Shown: positions 31,515-42,781 of the stretch, piece by piece | How positions within the stretch are numbered: the first letter of the stretch is position 1 | Layout: each line of letters begins with the position of its first letter | DNA from: Porphyra umbilicalis | Lineage: Eukaryota > Rhodophyta > Bangiophyceae > Bangiales > Bangiaceae | Direction of reading: 5' to 3' | Assembly: GCA_002049455.2 (NCBI GenBank) | Contig: KV918909.1 | Coordinates: forward strand, 115,542 to 179,541 | DNA: 64,000 bases | Program-made: the position numbers and the translations under genes | Notes under the pieces: model-generated | Seen by the model: only the letters and a program-made list of their open reading frames with translations | The model's database searches: none | Told to the model about the DNA's origin: nothing

Positions 31515-33052
31515 GAGTACGGCGGTCGTGCCGCCAAGGTACGGATGTCACAGGCGGCACCTGAGTCTATGGAGAATCATCTTTGTGGAGCACGTTCTTC
31601 TTCTCGCGTGTCAAGAGAAGTATGACCGTTGGTTGACTCTGCATCGCCCTCCCCTTGGCCACAACCACACGCACATGAAACTCTGAAAAAACGAAAGGTG
31701 GAGAAGTCAAACGCCTCCGGGAGAGCTACGGTGATCGCATCCCGTGCGGCTGCCCGGATGTTGTGCACCAACATTTGGTAGGTGAGAATGCTCGTGTACT
31801 CCACCTGGCCGCTCGCCGCCAGCACACGCTTCAACACCTTGATTGCCCGATTGCGCTGCTCGTAAGGAGCAGTGTTGATGTGCTTGAGCACGAAAGACGA
31901 CGCGGGAGCGAAGAACTTGCTGCACACGTGGTTGATGATGTGTAATGCATCGCTCACCACCGTCGACCTCGCGGGCAGCCACGGCAGCTTTCCCAGCGCC
32001 GACCGTACCGCCCAACACCCGTAGTCGTACACGATGAACCGCGTCAGCTTTGCAAAGCGCGTGATGACGGCGTCAAGCAACGCCGGGGGACGCTCGCGCT
32101 TGTCCAGTACGACAAAGCCAAGCACCTTCGAATAGCTGCACGCGCAGCAGATGATGAAGGCGCCCGGCGAGTGCGGCTTGCGCGCATCTCGATAATTCTT
32201 GGAGCACACTCCCAGCTCGGCCTTTTCCGTCCGCTCGAAGGCCGACGCGCGACACTACGGCCGCCCGCGGAACCACATCCCCGTCAGGAGGGGTAATCGC
32301 TCGCGTCGGGAAAGGCAGACAAACCTGTGCCCGCAACCCCTCCCTTTTCGCCCCCGCAGGGCACCACCGCGACCGAAAAACCGCCGCCGAATCGGGCGCG
32401 AGAGGACACTCTGCGTGATAGAAGATCAAGAAATCGACCATCTTGTCCACGCATGCGGCTGTGGAAGCCGCAAAAGTGGCCCGAAGGTTTTCCATTCTCC
32501 TCAGCGACGTGAGGAAGGCGACACCCATTCGCAGCATTCTCAGCAGCTGCAACAACTCTGTAGACAGGTGCTCGAGGAACAAGTCGCTGATCGGTCCGAC
32601 CTTGACGGCTTCCATCAGCACGACGGGAAAGTCAGCCTCCATGGTCGCGGAGCGGAGAAGGTCCGCCAGCCCGCGGAGCCCCGCCACGTGGTCTAGATTT
32701 AACGCGAACACGACTGGGTCGGTCGCTACTGCGATGCAAAACGAGACAACATCGTGCGCGGCAGTCCTTCCCAACGCCCGGAAGCCCGGCACAAGCACGT
32801 CAAAGGCAGAAATGGGTGCTGGGCGGCGCCCACCCACAGCAGCTGCTGCAGCAGCCGCCGCCGCCACTGGGTTGGGCGCAGGCTCCCCACCAATCTCTGC
32901 AGCGACGCCGTTTATAGCTACGACCGCAGTACCAGCAGCCGCAACCACAGCAGCTGCCTCCGCCGCGGCCGCGACGGCGCCTGCCGCTGCAGCACCTGCC
33001 GCTTCTGCGGCCACCGCAGCTACAAGCTGACCCCCCGCCGCCGCTGGCCTCA

Positions 33053-34360
33053 GAGCATTCCCACCAATGTCGGGCCAACGGTCTGAAACGGTGAAATGAA
33101 ACCGCTACGTGTGGCCCTGCGAGTGGTCAGTTGCCAACGGGCCAACGCGTTGCCAACGGGCAACGTAATGGGTGAAACAGAGTGGGCTACCTTTCGAAGA
33201 TCTGAGCGCCGTTGGCCTCGACGTTGTTGGCCGCACTTCGTGGTTGCTAACGGAGGACACGTATCAGCGTCGTCGCCAGTATCGAAATGAAGAGGCGTCC
33301 GTCGAATACGTGCCGAACATGTCACGGAAAGCGTGTGAACGGAGCCCAAACCGCCCAAATCAAGGCAATTTAGCGAGACACGTGGAGGCCTTTCGGTACC
33401 AATCTGGATCGAATCCGCTCGAGTGCGTGACGTGTGTTGCGGTCGCACCGCCCCAGGCTGTGGAAGGTGTTGGAGCCTGCATCATGGCGGTCGAACCGTC
33501 GCCAGCGGCCACAGTGGCCTGACAAACCGCGCAAACGGGTGGCTCGAGAGCCATGCGCGTGGCACAAGGGCTGCGCCCCTGTGCACCTCTGCTGCGTGCC
33601 TGCCCCCATCTGCTGAGTCAGACGGATTGCACCGCGCAGTCACTCCTCCTGTGACGCCTTGGGTGCCTCCAGAGGGCCGAGGACGGGCCAGAATTGAGAA
33701 ATGGATCGCGCTGGCGGTCTCATTGGCACTCGTGTGTGTCCACCCGAGCGTCCGTGGTGTGTCCCCCGGGACGTGGGGACAAGCGCCAGGGCTTTCGGGG
33801 CGGTGTCCTTGACAGCCTCGTGAACAATATCTCAGTGCGACCGTCCACTCACTCGCGAGTGCGTGATGGCTGACGGCGGGCCCCCAGGTGTCCGGCGCCG
33901 AAATCGAGAGGTACGGTGCACGCCTGTCGAGGAAACCGACCGTCAGCCTCCCTCTGGGTCACGGGTCTCGTGAGGCATCGGGCCTGTCAACGGACGGCTC
34001 GTGTGAGCCTCTCGGGACATCCGATCAGGCAGTCCACGAACGCCGTTTGTGGGGTCCGGCACACTTTTGTGGCCCGGTCGCACCGTTCTGAGTGCGCCTG
34101 GGAGGGCCATTGGGGGCGGTGCCGCAGTCGTCGTTGGCAGGTAGCATGGGGGCAACCAACAATGTCAGTCGACTTAGGTCCTGTGCTTTCGGCTGTTTGC
34201 TTGCGGGGACCGCACGGGTGAAGGTGTACGTTGAACGTGAACGTGCCCGCTCTCTGCGGCCCGTTCCGCAACGGCGGTGCATCCGCCTTTTTTTGCCGTC
34301 GACGGACGGTGTGTCCACTGCTGTCGCTGTGCCGTACGTCTCGCGACACAGCAAGCCGCC
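33053..34360. other. Left subterminal region of the nested Harbinger, no gene
   Basis: TIR, then repeated GTTGCCAACGGGC and CCAACGCGTTGCC motifs, then about 1 kb of DNA without a protein-like frame. It probably includes the promoter of the partner gene. Confidence 0.6.
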
Positions 34361-36783
34361 ATGCCCGACTCCCCCCCTTCAAAGTCGGCCGATGGCGACG
34401 CCTCGCCGTTTCCCCCACTCCCCCCTCTACCTCCTGGCTTTCGCTACCAGCGGGTGCGCAACCCGTTGGACGAGTCTTCTCCCCCCCCTGGGCTCGAGCC
34501 TGCTACGGCCCGTGGCACGGGCGGGGCGGCGCCTCCCGCGGTGCCAGCGGCACTGAGGCTGCCGTCCGCGACAGCAGGCGCCGACACTGCAGCGGCGACG
34601 TCCCGGACGGGCGGGACGACCACGGCTGCCGGCAGCTGCGCGTCGCTGCCTGCGTCGGCAGCGACCACCGGTGTGGACGCGGTAGCGCCGGCCAAGTCTG
34701 GCGCCGCTCTGGGTGGCGGCGACGTTATTGGGGTCGACGAGGCGGCTCCAACCCCTTCGAAGAAGGCGCGGACTGATCGGCGCCCGCACCTGGCGGGCCT
34801 GCGGCGCGCCAGCGACCTCGGTGTCGAGGAGTTCGTCCGGCGCTTGCACGTGTGTCGTGTGAAAGACGCGCTCGCTTTTGGCAAGACTCCTCCGCCCAAC
34901 CCTCCCATCTTGTCTGACCGCTGTGTGCCGTACAAGCCTCGAGGAGCCGCTGCTTCTGGCGCCATTCGTGCTACCTCGGACGAGCGCTCCGCCGGTGGAG
35001 CGGGCCCCGTGGCGCCGACATTGGTGGCCGCCACGCCGGTTGCCCGCGGAAGCGCAAGTGGGTCAGAGGCTGGCGCCGGTGCTGGCGGGGCGCCCGGCAA
35101 GAGCGCACCGGTCGGCAGCGGTCCACAAAGCGACACAGAGTCGGACAGGTCGGGACGTACCCGTGCTCGTGAGAAGCGAGCAGCCGGCACCCGACGGGGA
35201 GTGATGCCGCGACCAACAATGTCGAACCTTGGTGGGGCTGGCGGCGGTGACGAGAGCGAGTGGAACCAGTCTTCGGGCGGGAGCGTCGCATCATCCAGCA
35301 CCGGCGGTGCGCCGACGCCGCAGCACCAAGGGCGCCGCGCGAGCGGCGGTCCTCGCCGCGGGGGTTGCGCAGGCGCCAAGAAGAAGGGCCCAGGCAACGG
35401 CAAGGGAAAGGTGTGGACGGTCGACGAGCAGGTGGCTCTCTGTGAGGCGTTCAAGATGGTGGCGCAGCGGTCGGACATGGGCGCGGACTGGTCGAAGGAC
35501 GGTCACTGGGACACCATTAAGGAGGACTCTGTGCAGCGCATCCCCAAGAGCCCGAAGCCCAGTGACCTGAAGGGCCGATGGAGCGAGCGCATGGCGGGCT
35601 CCATGCAGATGCAGTTTGAGCGCCAGATCGCGCCCAACGTGCAGCGCTTCACACATTCTTCAAGGTGGTGTCCGACAAGAAGCAGCTGACGGGGGGGCTG
35701 ACTGAGGAGGACCTCGTGCGCGCCGCCGCGGCCCTCTTCTCTGGCGTGTCGGCGTACCAAGCCGTGCGGCAGGACGCGTGCTCGGACGACGAGCGCGAGC
35801 GGCAGGGAAAGGCGCGTGCGGAGCGGACCGGTCACGTGGTGACGTGCGCGTGCATCCCGATGTGGCGCGTGCTGAGAGAGATGGTCAAGTTCAGCGGGGC
35901 GGCGGCCGACGCCAACGCCGTCGCCGACCGCTTTCACGGCATTGGTGGTCAGCTGGACGTTGACGGCGGCGATGATGGAAACGGCGGCGGCGACAAGCCC
36001 TCACGCGGGAAACGTCCCGCTCTCCAGCCGCGACCGGACATGGGCGTCAAGGCGGCCAAGCGCATGCGCAACAACAAAGAGGACATGCAAGAGAGCGCGG
36101 GCGTCCTCGGTGTGGAGCTCGTGCGCTCGAGAAAGACGATGGAGGCGATGGTTTCGGAGGCTGCCAAGCGGACGCAGCTCGAGTCCAAGCGCGCGGCGGC
36201 CGCATTCTTCAACTTGGCCGAGAACAAGGGCACGGACGAGGCCAAGACGTTCTTTGAGGCCATGCGGAAGGACATGTTCAACATCGGCATGGCGGCCATC
36301 AATGCCACGGCGCCGGCGGCCTTGGCCAGCGGTGCGGTCGCGGTGCGGGGCGCGTCGCCATCGACCAAGTCGGCCACTGCAGCGGGCGCGAGCGCAGCTG
36401 CGGCCGCGTCGGCCGCGATGGCCGCGGGGGGCGGCAAGGAGCCGGTCGTCGCATCAAGCGACGACAGCGACGCGACCACCAATGTGGCCGAGGCGTCGGG
36501 ACTGGACAAGAGAGGCTCTGCAGAGCGCGTGCGCCTGGCGCGCGGCCGCCACGCGATGGCGGCCATGTCAAAGGTGGGGCAGGCGCGCATCGACAAGAAC
36601 CAGGCAGCCATTGACCTCACTGGGCCGGACGTGGGAGGCGGGAGCAGCGTCACGGCGCCTACCGCGCGTGGCGACATGCGCAGTCGCGGCGCGGGACGTA
36701 CGGTCCGGACGACGGGCGCTGTGTCTGCTCGAACCGGCGGTGCTGTGAACAAGGAGGTCACTGATGATGAAGAGGACGAGTGA
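34361..36783 (+). pseudogene. Harbinger Myb/trihelix-like partner protein, frameshifted
   Basis: ATG at 34,361 (MPDSPPSKSADGD), a P/A/S-rich N-terminus, then a basic stretch and a Myb/trihelix-like segment at about residues 350-425: KVWTVDEQVALCEAF, WSKDGHWDTI and DLKGRWSERMAG. The frame breaks near 35,650-35,656 (TTCACACATTCTTC), where one base is missing or a CA is inserted; the other frame resumes with KVVSDKKQLTGGLTEEDLV and runs to TGA at 36,783. The second part has CIPMWRVLREMVKFSG, helical A-rich sequence and an acidic end. Harbinger elements encode such a DNA-binding partner that brings the transposase to the nucleus and the TIRs. It converges on the transposase gene about 670 bp away. 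The lesion could be a sequencing error. Confidence 0.75.
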
Positions 36784-37454
36784 GGACCTTTGGGGTGCGG
36801 AGGGTTTGACCGCTGGAGTGATTGTGAGACGCATGCCGCAGTACGTTGCTGTGTGTCAGTGACTCTAGTGCGGCGGACGTGCATGTGTGACGAATGGGAG
36901 ACATTGCAGGTCACCCACATTGTCCTTGTTTGGTGTGGTCGCGTGCAGTCGCATGCCTGTGTTGGAGCTAGCGCGTCGCAAGCGGTGCTCCTTTTGTTAG
37001 CTTTGTTGTGTGTTTTCTTGCAGTATGCGCCATCAGTTGCGACGCACTGCTGTTCATCATGGCCGGGCGCGTTCCGCACGTGAGTAAAGCACGGGTAAAG
37101 TCTGTCTTGGCAACGCCCTATGAGATGGAAAGCGCATCAGTTGCGCATTGCAGGTGCAAAACACCTTGCCTGTCATAAGCGATGCGAGGGCGCAGGCCGC
37201 CAGCATTCGAATGAGCCGCTAGTCGTGACTCCGACATGGGAACTTCAATTAGTACACAGAACATGCCATGCGGCTTTGACGAAAGAACAAGTCATTGACA
37301 AACAAACACACACACATATGCACACACACCCACAGGCACGTACGAGCCCTCATTAATCGCCAGCGCGTGACCGCCGTGCCTGTCGGCGAGCCCACGCAAG
37401 TGCAGTGAGATCCTTTCTCAAGTTCATACCGACGGACGGGTCCGTCGCCTGCAC
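36784..37454. other. Intergenic region between convergent Harbinger genes
   Basis: About 670 bp of lower-GC DNA with no protein-like frame; it should hold the 3' ends of both transcripts. Contains a CACACACA-type tract at about 37,305-37,330. Confidence 0.6.
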
Positions 37455-39215
37455 CTAAGTAAGGAGGTCGGAGAAGGAACCGGGGGGAGGAAGCATGCCC
37501 TCGTTAACTTGGAGCGCATGGTCAGCTGGGACACCGTCAGCGGCCCGACCAACACGTCCGCGTGATGGCCCAGACGGACGACCTTGGCCACCAATGTCGC
37601 CGGCGCCACCACCTTGAGCGCCCCCGTAGCCGTCGCCACCATCCCCACTGCCGCCGCCGGCACCACCACCATCGCCGCCGCCAGCGCCGCCGGCGCCACC
37701 CTCCCCAGCATCCTCACCGCCGTCGCCACCATCCCGGCCGCCAGCGCCGCCAGCGTCACCACCGCCCACGGCTGCGGGGCCACCCCCGCCGTGCCCGCCA
37801 CCGCCGCCACCGCCGCCACCGCCGCCACCTCCGCCACCGCCGCCACCGCCGCCGCCGCCGCCGCCGTCACCGCCGCCTGCGCCACCATCCCCGCCGCCGC
37901 CACCGCCGCCGGCGCCACTATCCCCACCATCTTCACCGCCGCCGACGTCACTGCCGTCGCCGCCATTGGCGGCACCGGCGCCCGCGGCCTCACCGTCGCC
38001 CGCAACGCCGCCACCGTGACCACCAATGTCGACATCTGCGCCATGCCGCCGAATGTTGTGGACGAATGATGGCCGCCGCGCCTCCACGACCATGTTGTGC
38101 AAGATGCACACGGCCTTGGCCGTGAGGATGAGGTGCGCCACGCTGTGGTGGCGCGCGGGGTGGAGAGCCACCTTGAATTGCTGGTACATGGTGCCGTACA
38201 GGCGCTCGACCTCCTTGCGAGCGCCTTCTTGTACGGCGTTGAACTCAAGCTCCTCCGGGGTGCCGGGGTTCTGGTGGGGACGAACTAGAAAGGGGTAAGA
38301 GGGATAGATACCGTCGACTAAATAGTAAAGATACGTGTACCTCCGCCCGTTCACTTCAAAAGAAAAGTCACGTGGCGGCCACTCGCCGCGCACGACACGA
38401 GAAAACAAAGGGCTCTGCTTGAGGACGTTGATGTCGTTGCTGCTTCCTGGCGAGCCGGCAAAGACGTGCCAAACCCAATGGTCGTGGTCGCACACCGTCT
38501 CCAGGACAATGGACCGCTTGCCCGACCTGCCCTTGTCCTGTCCCGCCGCCGACTTCGGGCAGCCGTGCCACTCCCAGTGGCTGCAGTCCAAGCTGCCGAT
38601 ACAGCCGGGCAAGCCCCGGTCCTTGTTGAACGCCAGGATGCGCGTGATGTCCTCGTTCGTCGGCGCGCGCAGGTAGGTCGACTCGTCCTTGTTGACGATG
38701 AACTCGATGAAGCTCTTGACGGCGGCATTGGTGGTCGACTTCGACAACCGGACGTACTCATCGGGGCGGTCCGCCGCCTCGCCGTTGCCAAGAGCGCGCG
38801 GCGCGGCGACGACCTTCTGAAGCGGATGCGCCTGGGGTCGCCCGGTGGCGTTGACGCGTTGGCGGAAAAACGGCTCGTCCTTTATGTCATTGTAGACGCG
38901 CATGAAGACAGCGCGTGGCATTCGGAACCGGCTCTCAAAGTCCGCCTCGTCGAAGACGGGCGGCTCCCCGTCCACACCCCAGTAGTCGCGCAAAATGTTG
39001 CGCAGCCCGAGGTTGAAGTCACGCTTCTTGTTGGGCGCGCGCCCACGAACCGACCTGCGGTGCCGTCGCCGCAGGCGCTGACAACCGCGGACCCGCCGCG
39101 CCAACTGCAGCAGCCGAAGATGGTGGCTCACAGCCATCGCGAGGCTCGAGGAGAGGTCGTCCTGGTCCACAGCACCCCCCATGTCGTCGCCGTGCTCCTC
39201 GTCGTGGACGCTCAT
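37455..39215 (-). CDS. PIF/Harbinger transposase (DDE_Tnp_4 type), intact
   Basis: 586 residues from ATG 39,215, which follows an acceptor-like TTTCTCTGTTGATGCAG, so an upstream exon is possible. After an acidic start and an Arg-rich stretch (RRLRRRHRRSVRGR, about 47-59) the catalytic core follows: GSLDCSHW (D210), GSSNDINVL (D261) and KEVERLYG (E337), the D-D-E triad, with HLILTAKAVCILHNMV closing the fold. No stop or frameshift is seen in the core. The C-terminal ~200 residues are G/D/A-rich, with long Gly runs encoded by CCGCCACCG repeats, not usual for the family. It cuts and inserts DNA at its TIRs with a Myb-like partner, here the convergent gene ending at 36,783. It is the only transposase in the window without an obvious lesion. 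Confidence 0.92.
   Translation of the reverse strand: MSVHDEEHGDDMGGAVDQDDLSSSLAMAVSHHLRLLQLARRVRGCQRLRRRHRRSVRGRAPNKKRDFNLGLRNILRDYWGVDGEPPVFDEADFESRFRMPRAVFMRVYNDIKDEPFFRQRVNATGRPQAHPLQKVVAAPRALGNGEAADRPDEYVRLSKSTTNAAVKSFIEFIVNKDESTYLRAPTNEDITRILAFNKDRGLPGCIGSLDCSHWEWHGCPKSAAGQDKGRSGKRSIVLETVCDHDHWVWHVFAGSPGSSNDINVLKQSPLFSRVVRGEWPPRDFSFEVNGRRYTYLYYLVDGIYPSYPFLVRPHQNPGTPEELEFNAVQEGARKEVERLYGTMYQQFKVALHPARHHSVAHLILTAKAVCILHNMVVEARRPSFVHNIRRHGADVDIGGHGGGVAGDGEAAGAGAANGGDGSDVGGGEDGGDSGAGGGGGGGDGGAGGGDGGGGGGGGGGGGGGGGGGGGGGGGHGGGGPAAVGGGDAGGAGGRDGGDGGEDAGEGGAGGAGGGDGGGAGGGSGDGGDGYGGAQGGGAGDIGGQGRPSGPSRGRVGRAADGVPADHALQVNEGMLPPPGSFSDLLT
37620..38040 (-). repeat. Gly-rich coding microsatellite in transposase tail
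   Basis: CCGCCACCG/CCGCCGCCG-type units on the plus strand encode GGGGGDGG-like sequence on the minus strand, after the DDE domain. Expansion of this tract lengthens the transposase tail without breaking the frame. Confidence 0.85.
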
Positions 39216-39429
39216 TGTCTGCATCAACAGAGAAATCAGGATTGCAGGGGAACGCACCGACCAACAATGCCACAGGAGGCACAGAATCGCGGTGACACGG
39301 CACTTCATGTCAGATACTGCATCCCACGTCGAAACCACACTCGCTGGCGTGCTCCCCCGCACAACACCCGGTACACCGCACACACAAGTGCAACGCATTG
39401 TCGAAAACGATTGAATGGGAAACGCACAA

Positions 39430-42010
39430 GTCGGTTAGCAACGATGTGAACCGGGCCCCTGTCCTTGACGACGCTTCTGGTCAGTGGGAGCGGGACCAAG
39501 CACGGCGGGCGGCGCCGCCGCCGGCAGGGATGCGGGCGTTTGTCGGCGGCGGAGCCGGCGGGCGATGCGGCCTTGGTCGGCGGCAGCGCCGACTTGCACG
39601 GCAGCTCTGCTTGGCGGCGGCGGTTGTCTTGGTTGGCGGCGGCGGCAGGGATGGGGGCGTCGGTCGGCAGCGGCGGCGGCGGAGAGAGCCGACGGCTTCC
39701 CCGGCGTCAGCAGCGAGGGCACCGGGTGGGGGGGCGGGGACGGCGTTGGCGGTGTCGGCAGCGGTAACGGTCGGTGCTGGCAGCGGTCGGCGGGGGCGGG
39801 GCCGCGCGTCGGGACGTTGGCGGGGGCGACCGACGTCGTTGGCGGTTGTCGGCGGAGCCGGGGACGGCGTTGGCGGTGTTGCACGGGGCGAAAAAGGTGT
39901 TGGCGGTGTTGACGGGGGTGACGGTCGACGTTGGCGGTGGTCAGCGGGGGCGGTGACGAGGATGGGGGCACAGATGGCCGGTAGCGACCGGCGTCGTCGC
40001 GGGCCACACGGCGATGGCGGGGACGGGGGTCGGTGACGCGACGGCGGGCGGCGAGGGCCGCCGTCGGCCGCGTAGACGGTGGTTCCGGAGGGCGGTGGCG
40101 GCTGCGGCGGTCGGTGGCGCCGGGGAGGTGCACGGCGACGACGGGGACGGAGACGCAGGTGGCAACGGTTGGCGAGAACAGCGGCGATGGGCGGGCGCGG
40201 GGGGGCGAGCGGCAACGACGGACGGTGGTGGCGGCGCGGGTGGCGGCCACGGTCGGCTTGGGCAGCGGCAATCGGCGGGGGCGGGAGAGGCGAGCCGCGA
40301 CGACGGTCGGTGGTGGCGGCGCGGGCGGCGCCAACGGTCAACGGGGGCGGCGGCGATGGGCGGGGGCGGGGGGGGCGAGCCGCGACGACGATCGGCGGTG
40401 GCCGCGCGGGCGGCGGCAACTGTTGGCGGGGGCGGCGGCGATGGGCGGGGGCGGGGGGGGCGAGTGGCGAAGATGGTCGGTGGTGGCCGTGCGGGCGGCG
40501 GCAACGGTTGGCGGGGGCGGCGGCGATGGGCGGGGGCGGGGGGGGCGAGCGGCGACGACGGTCGGTTGTGGCCGTGCGGGCGGCGGCAACGGTTGGTGGG
40601 GGCGGCGGCGATTGGCGGGGGTGGGGGGGGCGAGCGGTGACGACGGTCGGGTTTGGCGGTGCGGGCGACGGCAACTGTTGGCGGGGGCGGCGGCGATGGG
40701 CGGGGGCGGGGAAGGTGAGCCGCGACGACGGTCGGTGGTGGCCGTGCGGGCGGCGGCAACGGTTGGCGGGGGCGGCGGCGATAGGCGGGGGCGGGGGGGG
40801 CGAGCTGTGACGACGGTCGGTGGTGGCGGTGCTGGTGGTGGCAACGGTTGGCGGGGGCGGCGGCGATGTGCGGGGGCGGGGAAGGCGAGTGGCGACGACG
40901 GTCGGTGGTGGCCGTCCGGGCGGCGGCAACGGTTGGCGGAGGCGGCGGCGATAGGCGGGGGCGGGGCGCGCGAGCGGTGACGACGGTCGGTGGTGGCGGC
41001 GCTGGTGGCGGCAACGGTTGGCGGGGGCGGCGGCGATGGGCGGGGGCGGGGGGGGCGAGCCGCGACGACGATCGGCGGTGGCCGCGCGGGCGGCGGTAAC
41101 GGTTGGCGGGGGCGGCGGCGATGGGCAGGGGCGAAGAATTCGAGCCGCGACGATGGTCCGTGGTGGCCGCGCGGGCGGCGCCAACGGTCGGCGGGGGTGA
41201 CGGCGATGGGCGGGGGCGTGGGGGGCGAGCGGCGACAACGATCGGCGGTGGCCGCGCGGGCGGCGGCAACTGTTGGCGGGGGCGGCGGCGATGGGCGGGG
41301 GCGGGGAAGGCGAGCCGCGACGACGATCGGTCGTGGCCGCACGGGCGGCGGCAACGGTTGGCGGGGGGTGGCGGCGATGGGCGGGGGCGGGGGGGGCGAG
41401 CGGTGACGACGATTGGCGGTGGCGGCGCTGGTGGCGGCAACGGTTGGCGGGGGCGGCGGCGATGGGCGGGGGCGGGGGGGGCGAGTGGCGACGCCGGTCG
41501 GTGGTGGCCGTGCGGGCGGCGGCAACGGTTGGCGGGGGCGGCGGCGATGGGCGGGGGCGGGGAAGGCGAGACGCGACGACGGTCGGTGGTGGCCGCGCGG
41601 GCGGCGGCAACGGTTGGCGGTGGGTGGCGGCGATGGGCGGGGGCGGGGGGGGCGAGCGGTGACGACGATTGGCGGTGGCCGCGCGGGCGGCGGCAACTGT
41701 TGGCGGGGGCGACGGCGATGGGCGGGGGCGGGGGGGGCGAGCGGCGGTCGTGGTCGGTGGCGTGGGCGCGGGTGGCGGCAACGGTCGGCGGGGGCGGCGT
41801 CGAAAGCGGCCGGTGCGGGGGGCGGCGGCGATCGGCGGGGGCGGGGGGGCGGACGGCGACGACGGGGACGGTAGCGCGGGTGGCTGCGGCGGTCGGTGGC
41901 GGCGGCGTGGGTGGCGGCAATGGTCGGCGGGGGCGGCGGCGACGTGGGGGCGGCGGCGGGGGTGCCGGTGTGCGCGGGTGGCGTGGTGGGGGGGCAGTAC
42001 GCACGCGCGC
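39430..42010. repeat. 85-bp GC-rich minisatellite, about 19 core copies
   Basis: Landmark GGCGGCGATGGGCGGGGGCG recurs at 40,355, 40,440, 40,525, 40,610, 40,695 and so on, exactly 85 bp apart, up to about 41,800; diverged copies extend to both sides. Units contain CGACGACGGTCGGTGGTGGC, GGGCGGCGGCAACGGTTGGC and a G-run of 7-9. As 85 is not a multiple of three, each frame cycles through all three phases; stops are so rare that minus-strand frames of 452, 687 and 883 codons and plus-strand frames of over 300 exist. The array lies inside the Harbinger, between the transposase 5' end and the right TIR. Confidence 0.9.
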
Positions 42011-42781
42011 GGGACGCGGTGGTGGGTGGTGAAGAGGGCGGTATTTCTGGCCGCCAAGGCGTCTGTGTTGTGTGGGCTGTGGGTTGCTGTGGGGGTCTGG
42101 CGGTTGTCAGGGGTGCCCTGGGGTGCTGTCAAGGGTGGAGGGTTCTGCTCAGTTCACTGCGTGGCCGCAGGTGCGGCCATTTGGCGACCGGGCGCGGGAC
42201 TGTGGCCTGGCCCCGCCTCGTGTGCCCGCACGAGCGCTCCGATCCAGTTGTTTTACCAGTGTCGGTGCGATCGCGCCGCGTGTCCGACAGGCCCGCAAGC
42301 GCGTTCGGCCACACGCCACCGCACGAGAGATACGTGACACACTTCAACGATCCGGGCTCTGGGGTCGAGATGGCATGCGGCCGTCCAGTTCCGAGAGGTA
42401 CAATATTCCATCCGTGGGTGGCTGTCGAAACAAAAATATGATAAATTGGGCAATCTGAGGACAATATGAACTGCCACTTGTCACTCATTTAACCCCGTGA
42501 AACCGCGATGGACCAATCAGAGCACAGAACCCGTTGGCCCCACGGCCAACGAGTTGCCAACGGAGGCTCCGTTGGCAACTCGTTGGCCCTGGGTCCAACG
42601 GCTCCGACCCCGAATCGGGCGCAAGTACATTCGCGTTTTAACTCGCTTGACCTCCGTTGGCAACGCCGCGTGCACGTTCGACATTGTTACCCGCCCCGAG
42701 AACTGGCCAACGGCGAATTTGAGACACGTTTCTGCAACGTGTGCCCAATATGGCGTTGGCCCGACATTGTTGGGAATGCTC
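42011..42781. other. Right subterminal region of the nested Harbinger
   Basis: No gene. From 42,520 it holds several GTTGGCCAACG/GTTGCCAACGG motifs, including CCAACGAGTTGCCAACGGAG with a near-complement GTTGGCAACTCGTTGG directly after, then the right TIR. The motifs match those near the left end and are candidate binding sites for the Myb-like partner. Confidence 0.65.

Larger units (their letters stand above)
33053..42781. mobile_element. PIF/Harbinger element, complete, 9.7 kb, nested
   Basis: Left end GAGCATTCCCACCAATGTCG at 33,053; right end is the complement of GAGCATTCCCAACAATGTCG ending at 42,781. Homology continues inward as GGCCAACG. Flanking 3-bp sites are TCA (33,050-33,052) and TTA (42,782-42,784), fitting the T-N-A-type 3-bp duplication of this superfamily with one change. 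It carries the partner gene (plus) and transposase (minus), tail to tail, and an 85-bp minisatellite. Many GCCAACGG/CCGTTGGC motifs occur near both ends. Excision of 9,732 bp (element plus one site copy) restores the interrupted host frame. Confidence 0.9.

Noticed and set aside
35208-35228. CAACAATGTCG as another Harbinger terminus
   Set aside because: It lies inside the partner coding sequence, lacks the GAGC start and has no inverted mate; coincidence.
39481-42132. Minus-strand frames of 883 and 687 codons as giant proteins
   Set aside because: They coincide with the 85-bp minisatellite, are matched by long frames on the other strand, and have only P/R/A/S-biased content. Low stop-codon density explains them.
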